A DNA stretch of 44,916 nucleotides from Mycoemilia scoparia (Eukaryota; Kickxellomycota; Kickxellomycetes; Kickxellales; Kickxellaceae): positions 1-44,916 of the forward strand of contig JANBPU010000129.1 of NCBI GenBank assembly GCA_027575805.1. The letters run 5' to 3'. Position numbers and translations under genes: made by a program. This document shows, piece by piece, positions 17,752 through 31,837 of this stretch. Position 1 is the first letter of the stretch. Every line of letters starts with the position of its first letter. The notes below the pieces were generated by a model, which was given only the letters and a program-made list of their open reading frames with translations, was not told the origin of the DNA and did not search any database.

Positions 17752-20353
17752 TCCGAATTGGTGGTATCCCAGATTTCAATAGCGGTAATATTAGCACAGT
17801 TTTGACGGAGGCGGAGAAGATTGTAGCGGTATGGTTATCAGGGGAGGGTCTTTACAGTTAAAGATAGCTTAGCTATGCTATGATATGATATTAATTTATG
17901 AGTATAAGATGGTGTTAAGGCTAGGATCAAGGCAGATCTCTATTTCTAAAGTTCAGTGAGGGAGGAGGCTTAGTGAATATACAGGTTTTATGGCTAGAAA
18001 TAACAATGAAGATAGATACAGATAAATCCCCAAGCTAATCGCTATTGGGCTATGTTTTTGGTAGAAGGCGCGAGTTCGACTATTCTCATACCAAAAATGA
18101 CACATAAGCCTGTGCACACAAGCACACAGATATGCTAGGGAAAGGCGGCCAGACAGATGGTTTACTTTGAGAGGGTAGGGACAGGCATATACTGAGGACA
18201 GACCCACAAGCGCAGCTATTCACAGACGGAAGGGTCTGGCGGAGAGCAATAGGAGGATGGTAGGCGGTATGTATGTATACTGCTGGCGTCGGCTCAATAG
18301 GGAAAGGGTGCTGAATGGTAGTAGACTTTAGTCGTGTAGGCGATGCGAAGATTTGGAACAAAGCAAGGGGGACGACCTTTGGGATAGATATATAGGAATC
18401 AGGGATGCACAAATCAAAAAAGAATTGGAAGTTGGTATAAATAAGAAATGGTTGGAGGTCAGAAAGAAAGACAGGCAGGCCAGGCCAGGCAGGAGAAACG
18501 GTGTTTAAAAGACCCAAGAGGAGATAATATAGAAAGTATTTTAAAAGAGAATAGGTATATGCAGACTGTGTGAATGGAGAAACAAGGCCTTGTATCTTTC
18601 GCACACACACTTGGACATATACAGGACTGAGAGAGCGAGCGAGCGAGAGAGTGAGAAAGCGCAAGGTAAAGGAAAGAAAGCAGTCAGGTAGACAGAGAGA
18701 AAGGATAGAGAGTGGGAGTGGGAGCGGGTGAGAGTGAGAGCAAGAAGCACAGCAGCACTCATCGCCATGCATCGCACACAGATTTCTCATCCCTCGCTCT
18801 CTAAAGTCCTCCGGTCAAGAGAGCGCGGGCTTACGAATGTATTAGTTATAGTTGAATCAGTGGATGTAGACTTCAATATACATCTCTCATTATGCACGCT
18901 CATACACGTATATGCACAGGATATCTTCCATGCGCTGCTGTAGGAAGAACAGCGCAGATGTTATAGCAATGGCCCATCGTGTGTAGGCCGGCAGCCAGTG
19001 TGTCGAGAAGCCCATCCCTCGTCTTTTCTTCTCTGCTTCGCCACCATGGCTTCTGTCGGTGTCTTACCAAAACCTGCCGCTATGTGTTCCTGTGCTTAGC
19101 ACATTACAGGGAATTTCGTGAGGCTGGGCTTATGCTGAAGATACCCCGCCATTTCTGCCATCTGCAAAAATATAGCCTGCATATGCAGACCAGTGCTGCA
19201 GAGTAGCTAAACAGGCAAATCTGCTGCATATACATATTCTCCTGTTCTCTCCTGGGCTTCCTCTGCCCTCTTTTTCCAGAATACCAGTATTAAAAAGCCC
19301 AAAGGCCGCCAAGGTGTGGCAACCTGCCATGCCAGAGATGCTCGTCCCCTTGTGTTGTGCCTTTGGCATTCGTTCCAAAAACAAAAGTCCTTTTATGGCC
19401 ATTGTGGATTTGTGGGCTGGATGAAGATACGTGCCAATGTGATGAAGACGCATATGATCACTCACTAGGGTAGTATTCGCCGCCACAACCTCACATCGCC
19501 AGCCCAAGCCTTGGTGTTCAAGCGGATATGCCCCAAAGCGACTTTCCTATTAGGCTTTTGTGATGCAAATAGGATATAGAGTGGCCACATATGCACACTG
19601 CTCTTTTCAGATAGACATTTGAGTGCCAAGCAAATATACCTACTGCTGCTTTACTGCCACCAATATCTCCGTTGCTTTGAACTCGCAAAACATTGTTTTA
19701 TGCCATGAGGGTGTCCGCCCATCCACTCGCTCTCTGCTCGCCTCGCCTGGACACGCAAGCTTGGCTATTTTTCATTCATTTCACATCTCGCATATCCCTG
19801 AATACCGAACTCAAGTATAGCAAGCAGAGTTGTGATGCAAGATTGGCATCGGGGAACAAACACACGTCCAAACCACAAAGGTCGTGGAATTTTACTGGTT
19901 ATTTTGGCCATGCATGCCTTTAGCTATTGACCTGTTTCATCTTTTGCTCTGCTTATAATACATCATAGTGCCACGCAAACGCCAGCTACGACCTTTGTTG
20001 TCGATGTAGATAACAGTATGCGCAGCTGTCAAGCACTGGTCCGCAAGAGCCGATTGTTTGCTGGCAACGACATCCCCATTTATAGAAACCAGAGCTCTCA
20101 TTCAGACTCTCCCACACACTATGCACCGCTTTAATTGTTCCGCCGTCTTTAGGTTAGTGCTTATCCCATGCCAGCAGCAGCAACAACAACAACAGTAGCA
20201 GCAATTCCCTATATCTCATTATGGACTTTGTGCTGTTTGCAACACCAGACACACAGCAGCCAGACCAACATCATAATCCAGTATTGCCCAATTTATCCCA
20301 AGACTTTCGTATTCATCGAAAACATTGGCTTGCACATCAGGATTTCCCACATA
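17752..20353. other. intergenic region, 2.6 kb
   Basis: Upstream region of the F-box gene. A purine-rich stretch on the plus strand (about 18615-18750, GA and GAGC repeats) encodes low-complexity Ser/Leu frames on the minus strand that I reject as genes. A short frame with a strong start context (GCCACCATGG at about 19043) is only 16 codons long. No supported gene. Confidence 0.5.
18615..18750 (+). repeat. polypurine (GA-rich) tract
   Basis: About 135 bp, almost entirely A and G on the plus strand, with GAGC and GA subrepeats, about 0.9 kb upstream of the F-box gene start. Tracts like this can affect nucleosome placement or form triplex DNA; no function is shown here. Confidence 0.6.
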
Positions 20354-20490
20354 TGATTTATTATTTTTGAAAGGCTAAATGCAGATAGTGCATAATGAGG
20401 CATTGGTCAATGAAAATATATATGCCTGGCCAGTATGCAAGTTGAATCTGAAATTCTAGTAGAACTTGGTCCTTCAAAAATAATCACTCA
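20354..20490 (+). mobile_element. MITE-like element, subfamily II, copy F (137 bp)
   Basis: Inverted ends TTATTTTTGAAAGGCT and GGTCCTTCAAAAATAA, outermost TGATT and ACTCA, flanking TA on both sides. The interior GGCTAAATGCAGATAG and CATTGGTCAATG are shared with copy G at 25817. Subfamily II shares only the TIR with subfamily I. Confidence 0.85.
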
Positions 20491-20595
20491 TATGACAGGT
20501 ATTTCTTCACCAAAGGGAACAGGCCCGTACCCTCATGCATTCCCTGTAAAGCAGACCATAGCTCTCATACATTTTAGTTGAAGCCTGTTGGGTTA

Positions 20596-21153
20596 TCAGC
20601 GATCATCCAAGGTACTATTCTGGTACACGCCTTTGAAGGAGACTACTCTGCCATTTGCTAAATCACAACACACTCCAATCTGTGTCCCTGTTTCCCGCCG
20701 CCCGCCTCTTTGGATACTGTGGATACCAGCATATTTATGCGCCATCGAGAGAGTCCTGGCTTGTTTTGTTTTGAGCCAACAGGTTGTTCCCATGGCCCCA
20801 TGCCTTGGTTTTGACCATGGTTTGTTCATTCACTCCAAGTATGTGCCAGTCTCTACGATCACTCCCCATTGTTTCAATGTTTTGGTATTATTCTAATGGC
20901 ATTAATTTCTTGTCAAAGCCTCCACTGACCCCTTCACATTTTACCCTATGGAAAAAAGCTACTCTCTCTCCAAATGTCTGCCACATTGTTTATTTTCCTC
21001 AGGACCCCTACTAAATGCATTCAATCGTAATGGGGGGTTTATAATGCCAGTGTCTTCCCCTACGCCATATTTAGCAATAAAGTTGGTGTGTATTGGTAAT
21101 CCCAGAATGGGCAATAAAGTTACACCTGGCATCAACCAAATGGCCAGTAACAA
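20596..21153 (-). pseudogene. possible SPRY-like coding relic
   Basis: On the minus strand, protein-like segments occur in successive frames: GEDTGIINPPLRLNAFSRG, FGERVAFFHRVKCEGVSGGF, DWHILGVNEQTM, then KYAGIHSIQRGG and GTQIGVCCDLANGRVVSFKG before a stop near 20600. The last resembles the IGVxxDLxxGxVxF strand pattern of SPRY domains. Frames change three times without clear splice sites, so a decayed gene is more likely than an intron-rich one. MITE copies F and C lie about 105 bp and 90 bp from its two ends. Domain assignment is tentative. Confidence 0.25.
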
Positions 21154-21245
21154 ACGAGTCTACCTACTATTTCACAATACTCTCAATGGCTAACGAAACC
21201 AACAATTAACTTGAAAATCTTCGCTCTTTAAATGGTTATAGCAAT

Positions 21246-21361
21246 TGGGTGACTATTTTTGAAGGGTGTCCACTTGCTAATAGATTGAGATCGCTCATTT
21301 GGCTGGGATTGCCCCTTTAATCGTTGGCCACCAAAAGTCACCCTTCGAAAATTATGATCCA
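21246..21361 (+). mobile_element. MITE-like element, subfamily I, copy C (116 bp)
   Basis: Same length and nearly the same sequence as copy B (TGGGTGACTATTTTTGAAGG at the left, ACCCTTCGAAAATTATGATC at the right). It is flanked by AT rather than TA. It lies 175 bp past the SNF1 stop codon, and an AATAAA for the minus-strand transcript sits just before it at 21371-21366. Confidence 0.88.
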
Positions 21362-21365
21362 ATTC

Positions 21366-21371
21366 TTTTAT
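21366..21371 (-). terminator. candidate polyadenylation signal of SNF1
   Basis: AATAAA on the minus strand, 165 nt past the stop codon and directly before MITE copy C. Confidence 0.4.
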
Positions 21372-21535
21372 TCAAGGATAATAATAAACGTTTTTAAATG
21401 TGGTGCTATATTCAATAGTGATAGACACAGATTGTTGATGAAAAGTTGATACGAATTGCCATTATTGTGCCATTTCTTTGAAGATGGTTCTCCCAAAGAC
21501 CCATATATATATCTCTCTCATCTCCATGTGCTTTG

Positions 21536-24822
<3,287 letters not shown>

Positions 24823-24931
24823 TGTTCAGGTATAGTTTGGCTAAGCAAATTCTCGAACTGGTGTGTTGTGGGCCTTTTGTGATGTTATTGATGACACTGA
24901 ACCAGGTGTGAACGATATATCGGGCGGTGTT

Positions 24932-24938
24932 TATAAAT
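24932..24938 (-). promoter_or_regulatory. candidate TATA box of SNF1
   Basis: The minus strand has TTTATAA about 110 bp upstream of the ATG at 24822. Confidence 0.35.
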
Positions 24939-25816
24939 AGGAAGGTCTTTCCAAAAGGATATCAAAATATGACAATAGTGCAATATTAAAATGTAGGCAG
25001 AAATACGTAAGGGGAAGAAAGGTTGGTTTTTGTTGGGAAAAGGGTCCTAAACGATTAATTTGGAGACGTGGCCTGTCTGTCTGTCTGTCTGCCTGTGAGT
25101 GGATGATGGCGGCCCAGGCAAGCGGTTTAGGACAGTGATGTAAATTTTGGTGTGGGTGAATACAGTTGGCTAAAAAAGGAAAGCCTGAAGGATAGGTCAA
25201 CTCAAGTCAGCTGAGAAAAATTATATTTTGCAAAACCACCGCAAGGAATTATGTGTGTGTCATTACTGGACTGGAGTTGGTAGTACCTTCTCTCCCACTT
25301 CTCTCGTTGGCAAAGACATGTGGAGTGTGTGCGTGCCACATGTCTGTGTGCACGTGGATCATATTTTTATCGTGCTTGTGCTGGAGAGTTTTAAAAGCCC
25401 TGATTCCCAGGTTTGCCTTTACCAAAGAGAATGGGAGTGAGGGTGCTAACCCTCCATTATTAAAGGCCGGATTCTTTGAGCCGGTTAAAATACAACTGCT
25501 TGCCAAAAGTTTATTTTTATTGACCCCTTATCTTTCCTTGCTTTCTGTCTCGCCCTATAGAACCATTTTCTGATCAACAAAAATGTGTAGCAGCACTGTT
25601 ACTTGAACTTCTTAGATCTAATGAGTGCCGTCACGTTCTTCTTATGTGGTTGGGGGCTTAGCTGATTGGCCAGGGCACGATCCACTATTACTATTCCCAA
25701 TCCGATAGTGCCAATAGCTGTTCAGTATGGTTGCGGGCATGCCATAGTTCAAATGTGGCAAGGGCAGTCATCCCAATGCCGAAAAGTAGGTTAGGATCAC
25801 CTTGCGGTTACGTAAA

Positions 25817-25950
25817 TGGGTGATTATCTTTGAAGGGCTAAATGCAGATAGCACATGGTAGTACATTGGTCAATGTTTATATAGGCTGATGAATATACAA
25901 GTTGAAACCGGCCTACTAGTAAAAACTAGCCCTTCAAAAATAACTACTCA
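25817..25950 (+). mobile_element. MITE-like element, subfamily II, copy G (134 bp)
   Basis: Ends TGGGTGATTATCTTTGAAGG and CCTTCAAAAATAACTACTCA. The interior GGCTAAATGCAGATAG and CATTGGTCAATG match copy F. The flanks are AA on both sides rather than TA. Confidence 0.85.
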
Positions 25951-26147
25951 AATCATATCCAACACAATGATACTCTGAATCTGACCAAAAGTCGTGGTAG
26001 TAATTGCCAATTGATTTGGTTATTAGAAATCATGATGCTCTCTTCCAGGCTCACAAATCTTTCAAATCTCACGCCACCATAAAAAAGATGTGGCAGAGCC
26101 TCTACTATAAATCTATCAGAACAATATCTCTAATACCAACATAATAC

Positions 26148-26163
26148 ATATATATATATATAT
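26148..26163. repeat. (AT)n microsatellite
   Basis: Eight TA/AT units in AT-rich intergenic DNA. Confidence 0.8.
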
Positions 26164-27083
26164 GTTTATGGGCTACCAAATTCGCAGGAATGTGTGGGGA
26201 TGGATACCATTTGGTTTATACTCGATGGATAACCATCATCTGGTAACTGCATAAAAACATGGGGGGTTTTTTTTTGGAAAAGCAAAAAGTATTGAATTGG
26301 TGATAAAGTATCAGTTGGTGTTTTTTGACCAAGATCATAGATTTCAAGTGCGCCATACACGACGGACCCCTCAGTCTAGTTATAAATGTTTGAAAATACT
26401 GGAGAATCTTGGATTTTGTAGTTGTCTGCAATTTCAACTATTTCTGTCACAATTATAGAGCATTGCATTTGTCTTTTGTTGTCACACCTCCACAACACCT
26501 CCAGGTAATTATATTGGACCTTTAAGATTAGATTTACTAATAATAAGTAGGGTATCCTCCACAAAATTATCAAGCTTCAATCTGTCTTTGATAAAAAATC
26601 TTGATCTCTTGAAACAACACAATAAATCTTATGTGATTGGAATGGCTATAATGGCAACCCATGAATACTTACCCACGGAATATATATTACTAAATCATTC
26701 AATATATTTATAATGCAATGGTGTGTCAAATGAAAGCCATTCGATAATTAACTCTGCATCTGAACCTGGCATTTTTCATCTGGAGAGAACCGTGTAAAAA
26801 CAATATATGCATTTAGACCAACGTCCCATTCTTCTGTCCAAACATAAACTATAAAAATGTGTAATTTCCATAAATAATTATTTTGGGTTTATTAAAACTT
26901 GCCATTTTAGTCACATTTATAAACCAATTTATAAGCCAGGAGTCTTGCTCTCCACACTAACCCCCCTAAATCGTCTCACATAAAAGAGCCCATGCATTAA
27001 ATCACATTGCTGCTTACACAAGAATTGTTCAAATATTATGCCCACTTGGGAATATTCTACTAGTGATCGAATCTATGGTAGTA

Positions 27084-27180
27084 GGCAGAAATGGGCTCTT
27101 GGACTTTGACCCAATCACAGGCTATTTGCTATGCAACTACTCCTGAATACTCTTTTTTTTGCCTAAGGTCTTGTGAAATA
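27084..27180 (+). repeat. dispersed repeat family 2, copy 3
   Basis: GGCAGAAATGGGCTCTTGGA, CCAATCACAGGCTATTTGCT, ATGCAACTACTCCTG and GCCTAAGGTCTTGTGAAAT match copies 1 and 2. Upstream CTAGTGATC is shared with copy 5 and, loosely, copy 1. Confidence 0.75.
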
Positions 27181-27205
27181 AAACCATATCATCATCTCAT
27201 CACCC

Positions 27206-27214
27206 ACTTACTTA

Positions 27215-27245
<31 letters not shown>
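27206..27245. repeat. ACTT tetranucleotide microsatellite
   Basis: About ten ACTT units with one interruption, shortly after repeat family 2 copy 3. Confidence 0.85.
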
Positions 27246-27868
27246 TATTAATTGCCTATTTATGTACTTGTAAATTATATTGAATGAGGACTTGTTCGAT
27301 GATAAATTATCAGACCTGTTTGAAAACAATAATAATCTATGGCTTTTTGTCGAAGCTTGTGTTAACCCATGTATACCATGTATATTTTGTAAAACCCAAT
27401 GAACATTCACGCCAATTTTATTATATCATACTTTAATTACGATTGTCTTTCCATTGTTTGTGTGAAGAGAGTCTGATCCTACATCTTTGTTTTTATCAAC
27501 AAGTACATGTGTCCACAACTATAAATTCATCGGGTTTCAAGCATCGAATAGTTATTCAATTACTGCATCAAGTACATATATATGTTTATATATCGTTGAA
27601 CATACAATGTACTCAATTATTCCATTGTAATACTGGTCTGGTAGATAATGTGTGGTTGATCAATTTTGCACACAAAAGCTAAATTGGTTTTTTCAGCACA
27701 ACGCACACTGTCATAAATGATTCATCGTGCGAATTCCAGAATATAAATACATTATTATTTGCATAGGGGTGTTACTTTTTGGAACTCCCAGTTCCATTTT
27801 GGCATGAGATTGGAAAGGGCATTACAGTTTCAACAAAGGATCAAATTTATAATTGAGGATTGTTATTC

Positions 27869-27890
27869 ATATATATATATATATATATAT
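27869..27890. repeat. (AT)11 microsatellite
   Basis: Eleven uninterrupted AT units. Confidence 0.85.
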
Positions 27891-30323
27891 AATTGTCTGC
27901 AGTGTAATATAATTTATGTACTTTGCTTTCCCCACCCAAATAATCCCAGATCGAGAATACTCTGGTTCTGTTATTGGTTCCGCAAGGCTAAAGTTGCGGT
28001 CTACATCATAATTGCCTTCTTTTGTAATCCTACGATGGATAGATAAAGGGCGATTAGAACGTTGGCTTGATATTACATCATAAGCCAGCTTTATAAATTA
28101 TCTAGATACTGTGGGCTTCCAAGATGTTTGGTTATAGAATTGCTAAAATAGAATGAGCAGCGTAATATTTCATATAAGGAGCAAAGATATGTTGGCATAC
28201 AGATAGAAAAGTTTCTACTACTAGTTTGCAGGAAGTTGATATTTAGCATTGATAAATGTAACAATTAAACATGACACAATTTATATACATGAGATTATTG
28301 TTTATACAGTCATGTTCATCAGGCAATGGCGGCCACATGGCTCGATTTGCAATAATTCCAATTGTTGTCGCTTCCAGCATATTGCTATAAATAAATCTAA
28401 TCTTTTGTTTTAAATGGTGATAATACTGGCTAAAACAAGATTTATGTATCTATAATTTAATAAGGGCTGGCATATTGTTTATGAGTGTGAGTATGGGCTA
28501 ATGGCAGGATCTGATTTTACGATTTATTAAATAATACACTATATATATATTTACATAAAAGGAAATATGTTTCTTGAGCCTGTTATTTATACAAATAGCT
28601 GCATATCTTCCCTCAAAGTGATAGAAGGAGTATGATGTGCTCTGAGGATTAGGGCTCAACCTTTGCCAGGCCCAGAACAATTGGCAGTCCTTCGAGGTTA
28701 GTGACTATCAATTTCATATTTAGCAATATTACATTTTTACTCTTGCTTATCTATTGTGCTACAAATAGCTTAACTAGAAATAATTTACACAATACATGTA
28801 TATATGACGAATTTGGAACCAAGCCTTGCGGTGTATTTGATAACACAGCATCTGATGGCTTGTAAGGGTGCTTTTATTTTCTGGGTTTGAATTGGGATGG
28901 AAAGACCAAAATGTAGGACAAGGTATGCCAAAGAGATGATAAATGGTTTTTTGGCATTCAAGCCTACATGCATGCCATAAATCGAGCACTTGGCAGAGTC
29001 TTTTTTACAATAAAGGTTTGCTGGTCACACGATTTCCCTTGCTTTTTTATATATGGCATGCCAGTATTAAGTTTATTAAGCTGGGTGTAGCCTTATTCCA
29101 AACCGATTGGCAATGCGATATTGTGGGGGCTGTGCACATACACATCAAGAACCCACAGGCTTTTGGTTGGCATCGTTTGTAGTAGCATTGTATCTGAATG
29201 GTATTTTAAATAAGGTTAATGCGTTGCTACACTATACCATATGTAATAGCATATGGCTATACAGAACCTTGAATGCGTGGAAATATAAGGTATTATCACC
29301 ACTCTTTGATATTTAGCTCTAATGTGCAAGGCATATAGCCATTTACCATTAAGCTAGCAGGCTCTACGGCATTGATTGGGATGCTATCATAGAGTATTAC
29401 TTGGCTATATGCCTTTTAGACCATATACACGCTTACTGGGTGTGAACGCCACAGGTTCTCAGAAGATCTTTTTCTTCATCTCAACATCGTATACTTATGC
29501 AACTCTTTATCGCCTTTAAATCGCCACGGCACTCTTCGTTAATGACACAAGGCACATCCAGGATCCATATTTGGTATCAGGCTTCGAATGGGGAATTGTC
29601 TGCAGGCAGATGTATACACGTTGCTCTTATAGCTTGGTCTTTTCTCACGAATTTTTATACTATTGTCCTTTTGGCATGTACATGTTTAACAAGCAATGTT
29701 TTGTGTAAGCGCATGTATACACGCATTGGAGTCTCTGAAGCAATCGACTAAAAGCTATGTATCTCAGGCATGCATTTCTTATCGCTTTTTTTGCGAATCA
29801 TTACCAAATAGCGCCTCTATTTGTCCCTTGGTTCGGTGTTTGATCGGAACTGGCACATACGTTTACACAACATTGCTATATAGTTAAGCCGTTATTAGAA
29901 CTTATGTATTAGCTAACGTATACAAGTAGTTATACTTGAAGGCTTGATAATGTAGAGCGTAATGATGAATAAATGCTGGTCACGGATGTCCAGTCTGAAA
30001 GTACACTGATGCACTCTAATGCGTTTTAAAAATCAATTTTCTGTTTTGGATTTGCTTAACCAATTTGCGTGGCCACTAAGAAACTTTGGATTAAAGCAAT
30101 GAATAATAGGGTGTATTGTGGAGTCGACCTTGTACAATAAAAAGCTTTAGCCAAGGCTGAAGGTAGTCTTGACAATATTGTTATAAAACGCAACTTAATG
30201 TATCCTGAATACCATTGACTTTTTCTTTGTCCTTTAGATAAAATTATGCGATGTAGCATCCTACTATTTGGGTTCTTTGAAAGGCCTGTTTTAAAACAGA
30301 GTAGTAGTATATTTAAATAAAGG

Positions 30324-30329
30324 TTTATT
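30324..30329 (-). terminator. candidate polyadenylation signal of HMG-box gene 1
   Basis: AATAAA on the minus strand, 111 nt past the stop codon at 30440. Confidence 0.35.
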
Positions 30330-30439
30330 AAGGGTTTATAATGACTGCAGAATAAATAGTATTAAAATGATTACAGAAAGAAAATAAATAAAATGTTGCT
30401 ATTTGAGTGTGCCAATAGAAATATCACAGTATAAGATTT

Positions 30440-31837
30440 TTATGAGATTGGAAATGAACTTGAAAAGTTTTCATTGGGGATTCCATTGATACTCCTGCTG
30501 TTTGGAGAAGTGGAAGTGGAACCACCATTGGTATAGCTAGGTTCCGAAATGACATTACTATTTGGTGCCGTCGTTGTAGCGATGTTGGCAAAGAGTGGTA
30601 TAAACCCAGCGTTGTTGCATGACTGAGACCACGATTGGGAGCTAGAGGCTGACGTTATATTACCAGGCATTTGCTGTGGATTTAGGTTAACTGGTGTAAT
30701 GACTGATGCTGTTGAGGGCGATGAGTTTGAGGTGCTTTCAGGATGAATAGAGGATGGTGCAGGCTGCGAGTAAGAGTATGAGGTGCTAACTCTCAGGCCA
30801 GCTTTAGCACCAAAAGATACACTGTTGTTATCAGAAGAAGCCATTGACGATATTCCACTGAGACCATTTGAGATCATATCATTGTAGGCGGTGGCAGATA
30901 CTGCATGGGCTTGGACATCTCCTTGTTGAAAGCTTCCCATAGGTTGGCCTGCAGCGACATTCGAAGAAGGGGATGGCAAATTAGGTGCATAATACTGATG
31001 GGGCATTGGATGTGCATTCTCCCCTGGATTCTCGGCTTGGAGACCCTCTTGGCTGAAGGGCTGGAATGTGGTGGCAATTGTTGATGTGTTGTAACTACCT
31101 GTGGGGGTGTACATGCGAGGCTGTACGGGTGTGTCTATCCGAAATAGAGAGTGAGAGGGCAAGGGAAATTGCCGGTTGGCTTCAAACTCTGCCTTGCGTT
31201 CGGCAGCAAGTCCCTGGTAATACCCCTTGACTTCAGGTGTTTCGTTGGCCCACATTCGGGAGATTGTTTGTGAGATAGAGCAGGCAGACTGCTTTGGGTT
31301 TTCTCGAAGAAGCTCGCGGTGCTTATCTGATCTGTACAAGATGAATGCATTTGGTGGGCGCTGAGGACCTTTCTTGTGTCCGTTAAAAGATCTGCCTCCC
31401 CCAGACCTTTGTCCCATGGTATCATATAACCCAAAGGACTGTCTCTGATGAACCAGGGGCATCCTGTATATAGATGGATACATTGAGAACTGATGAGAGG
31501 GTGCTACCTGAATGCCATTATATTCTGGAGGAGTGGCGTTTCCGTATTGGTTTTCTGGGACAAGCACAAGTGTGTATCCTGCTGGAACTTCAAGGGGTTG
31601 CGATTCCTGATGGACATTGGGAACGAGAGAGGCGCTTGGGCCGATTGGGTGGACAGAGCCATTATGAGAAGGCGAGGATGGCTTGGAATGCCTATAGGGA
31701 TGATATAGCTTTTGTTTTCTATTACTTCCCATAGTGTCAGTGTAGTATATGGGCGTGTTTGTTGATGGAGATTGGCTCTCAGAGCAAGAAGCTATCTGCT
31801 GTTTATAAAGAGATGATGGTGATGGCGGAGTGTTCAT
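30440..31837 (-). CDS. HMG-box transcription factor 1 (MATA-HMG type), 465 aa
   Basis: DNA-binding regulator of the sequence-specific HMG-box class (SOX/MATA group), expected in the nucleus, bending DNA at short A/T-rich sites. One HMG box lies at about residues 157-222. It starts QRPPNAFILYRSDKHRELL, continues NPKQSACSISQTISRMW, and ends with YYQGLAAERKAEFEA. The motif RPPNAFILYR is typical of fungal mating and developmental HMG factors. The rest is low-complexity Ser/Pro/Gln/Tyr/Asn sequence, likely activation regions, with no second domain. The ATG at 31837 is first in frame, with TATATA about 14 bp before it; a TATA-driven start that close would be unusual, so the real promoter may lie further up. 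No intron is needed. The box matches the gene at 37670-39115 at 37 of 61 positions without gaps (counted by eye). Confidence 0.9.
   Translation of the reverse strand: MNTPPSPSSLYKQQIASCSESQSPSTNTPIYYTDTMGSNRKQKLYHPYRHSKPSSPSHNGSVHPIGPSASLVPNVHQESQPLEVPAGYTLVLVPENQYGNATPPEYNGIQVAPSHQFSMYPSIYRMPLVHQRQSFGLYDTMGQRSGGGRSFNGHKKGPQRPPNAFILYRSDKHRELLRENPKQSACSISQTISRMWANETPEVKGYYQGLAAERKAEFEANRQFPLPSHSLFRIDTPVQPRMYTPTGSYNTSTIATTFQPFSQEGLQAENPGENAHPMPHQYYAPNLPSPSSNVAAGQPMGSFQQGDVQAHAVSATAYNDMISNGLSGISSMASSDNNSVSFGAKAGLRVSTSYSYSQPAPSSIHPESTSNSSPSTASVITPVNLNPQQMPGNITSASSSQSWSQSCNNAGFIPLFANIATTTAPNSNVISEPSYTNGGSTSTSPNSRSINGIPNENFSSSFPIS

Larger units (their letters stand above)
24939..30323. other. intergenic region, 5.4 kb
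   Basis: A gene-poor AT-rich stretch. It holds a CTGT repeat (about 25075-25093), MITE copy G, repeat family 2 copy 3, an ACTT tetranucleotide run and two (AT)n runs. The many short frames on both strands show no domain, no consistent codon bias and no splice logic that I could find, so none is called. Confidence 0.5.

Noticed and set aside
18086..18790. 234-codon minus-strand frame with hydrophobic Ser/Leu runs
   Set aside because: Produced by the GA-rich tract on the other strand; overlapping frames give equally long low-complexity products.
19043..19110. short frame with a perfect GCCACCATGG start context
   Set aside because: Only 16 codons before a stop, and no splice donor that leads to a plausible next exon.
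19130..19507. 125-codon minus-strand frame
   Set aside because: No motif, hydrophobic pattern or promoter; similar-sized frames occur on both strands nearby.
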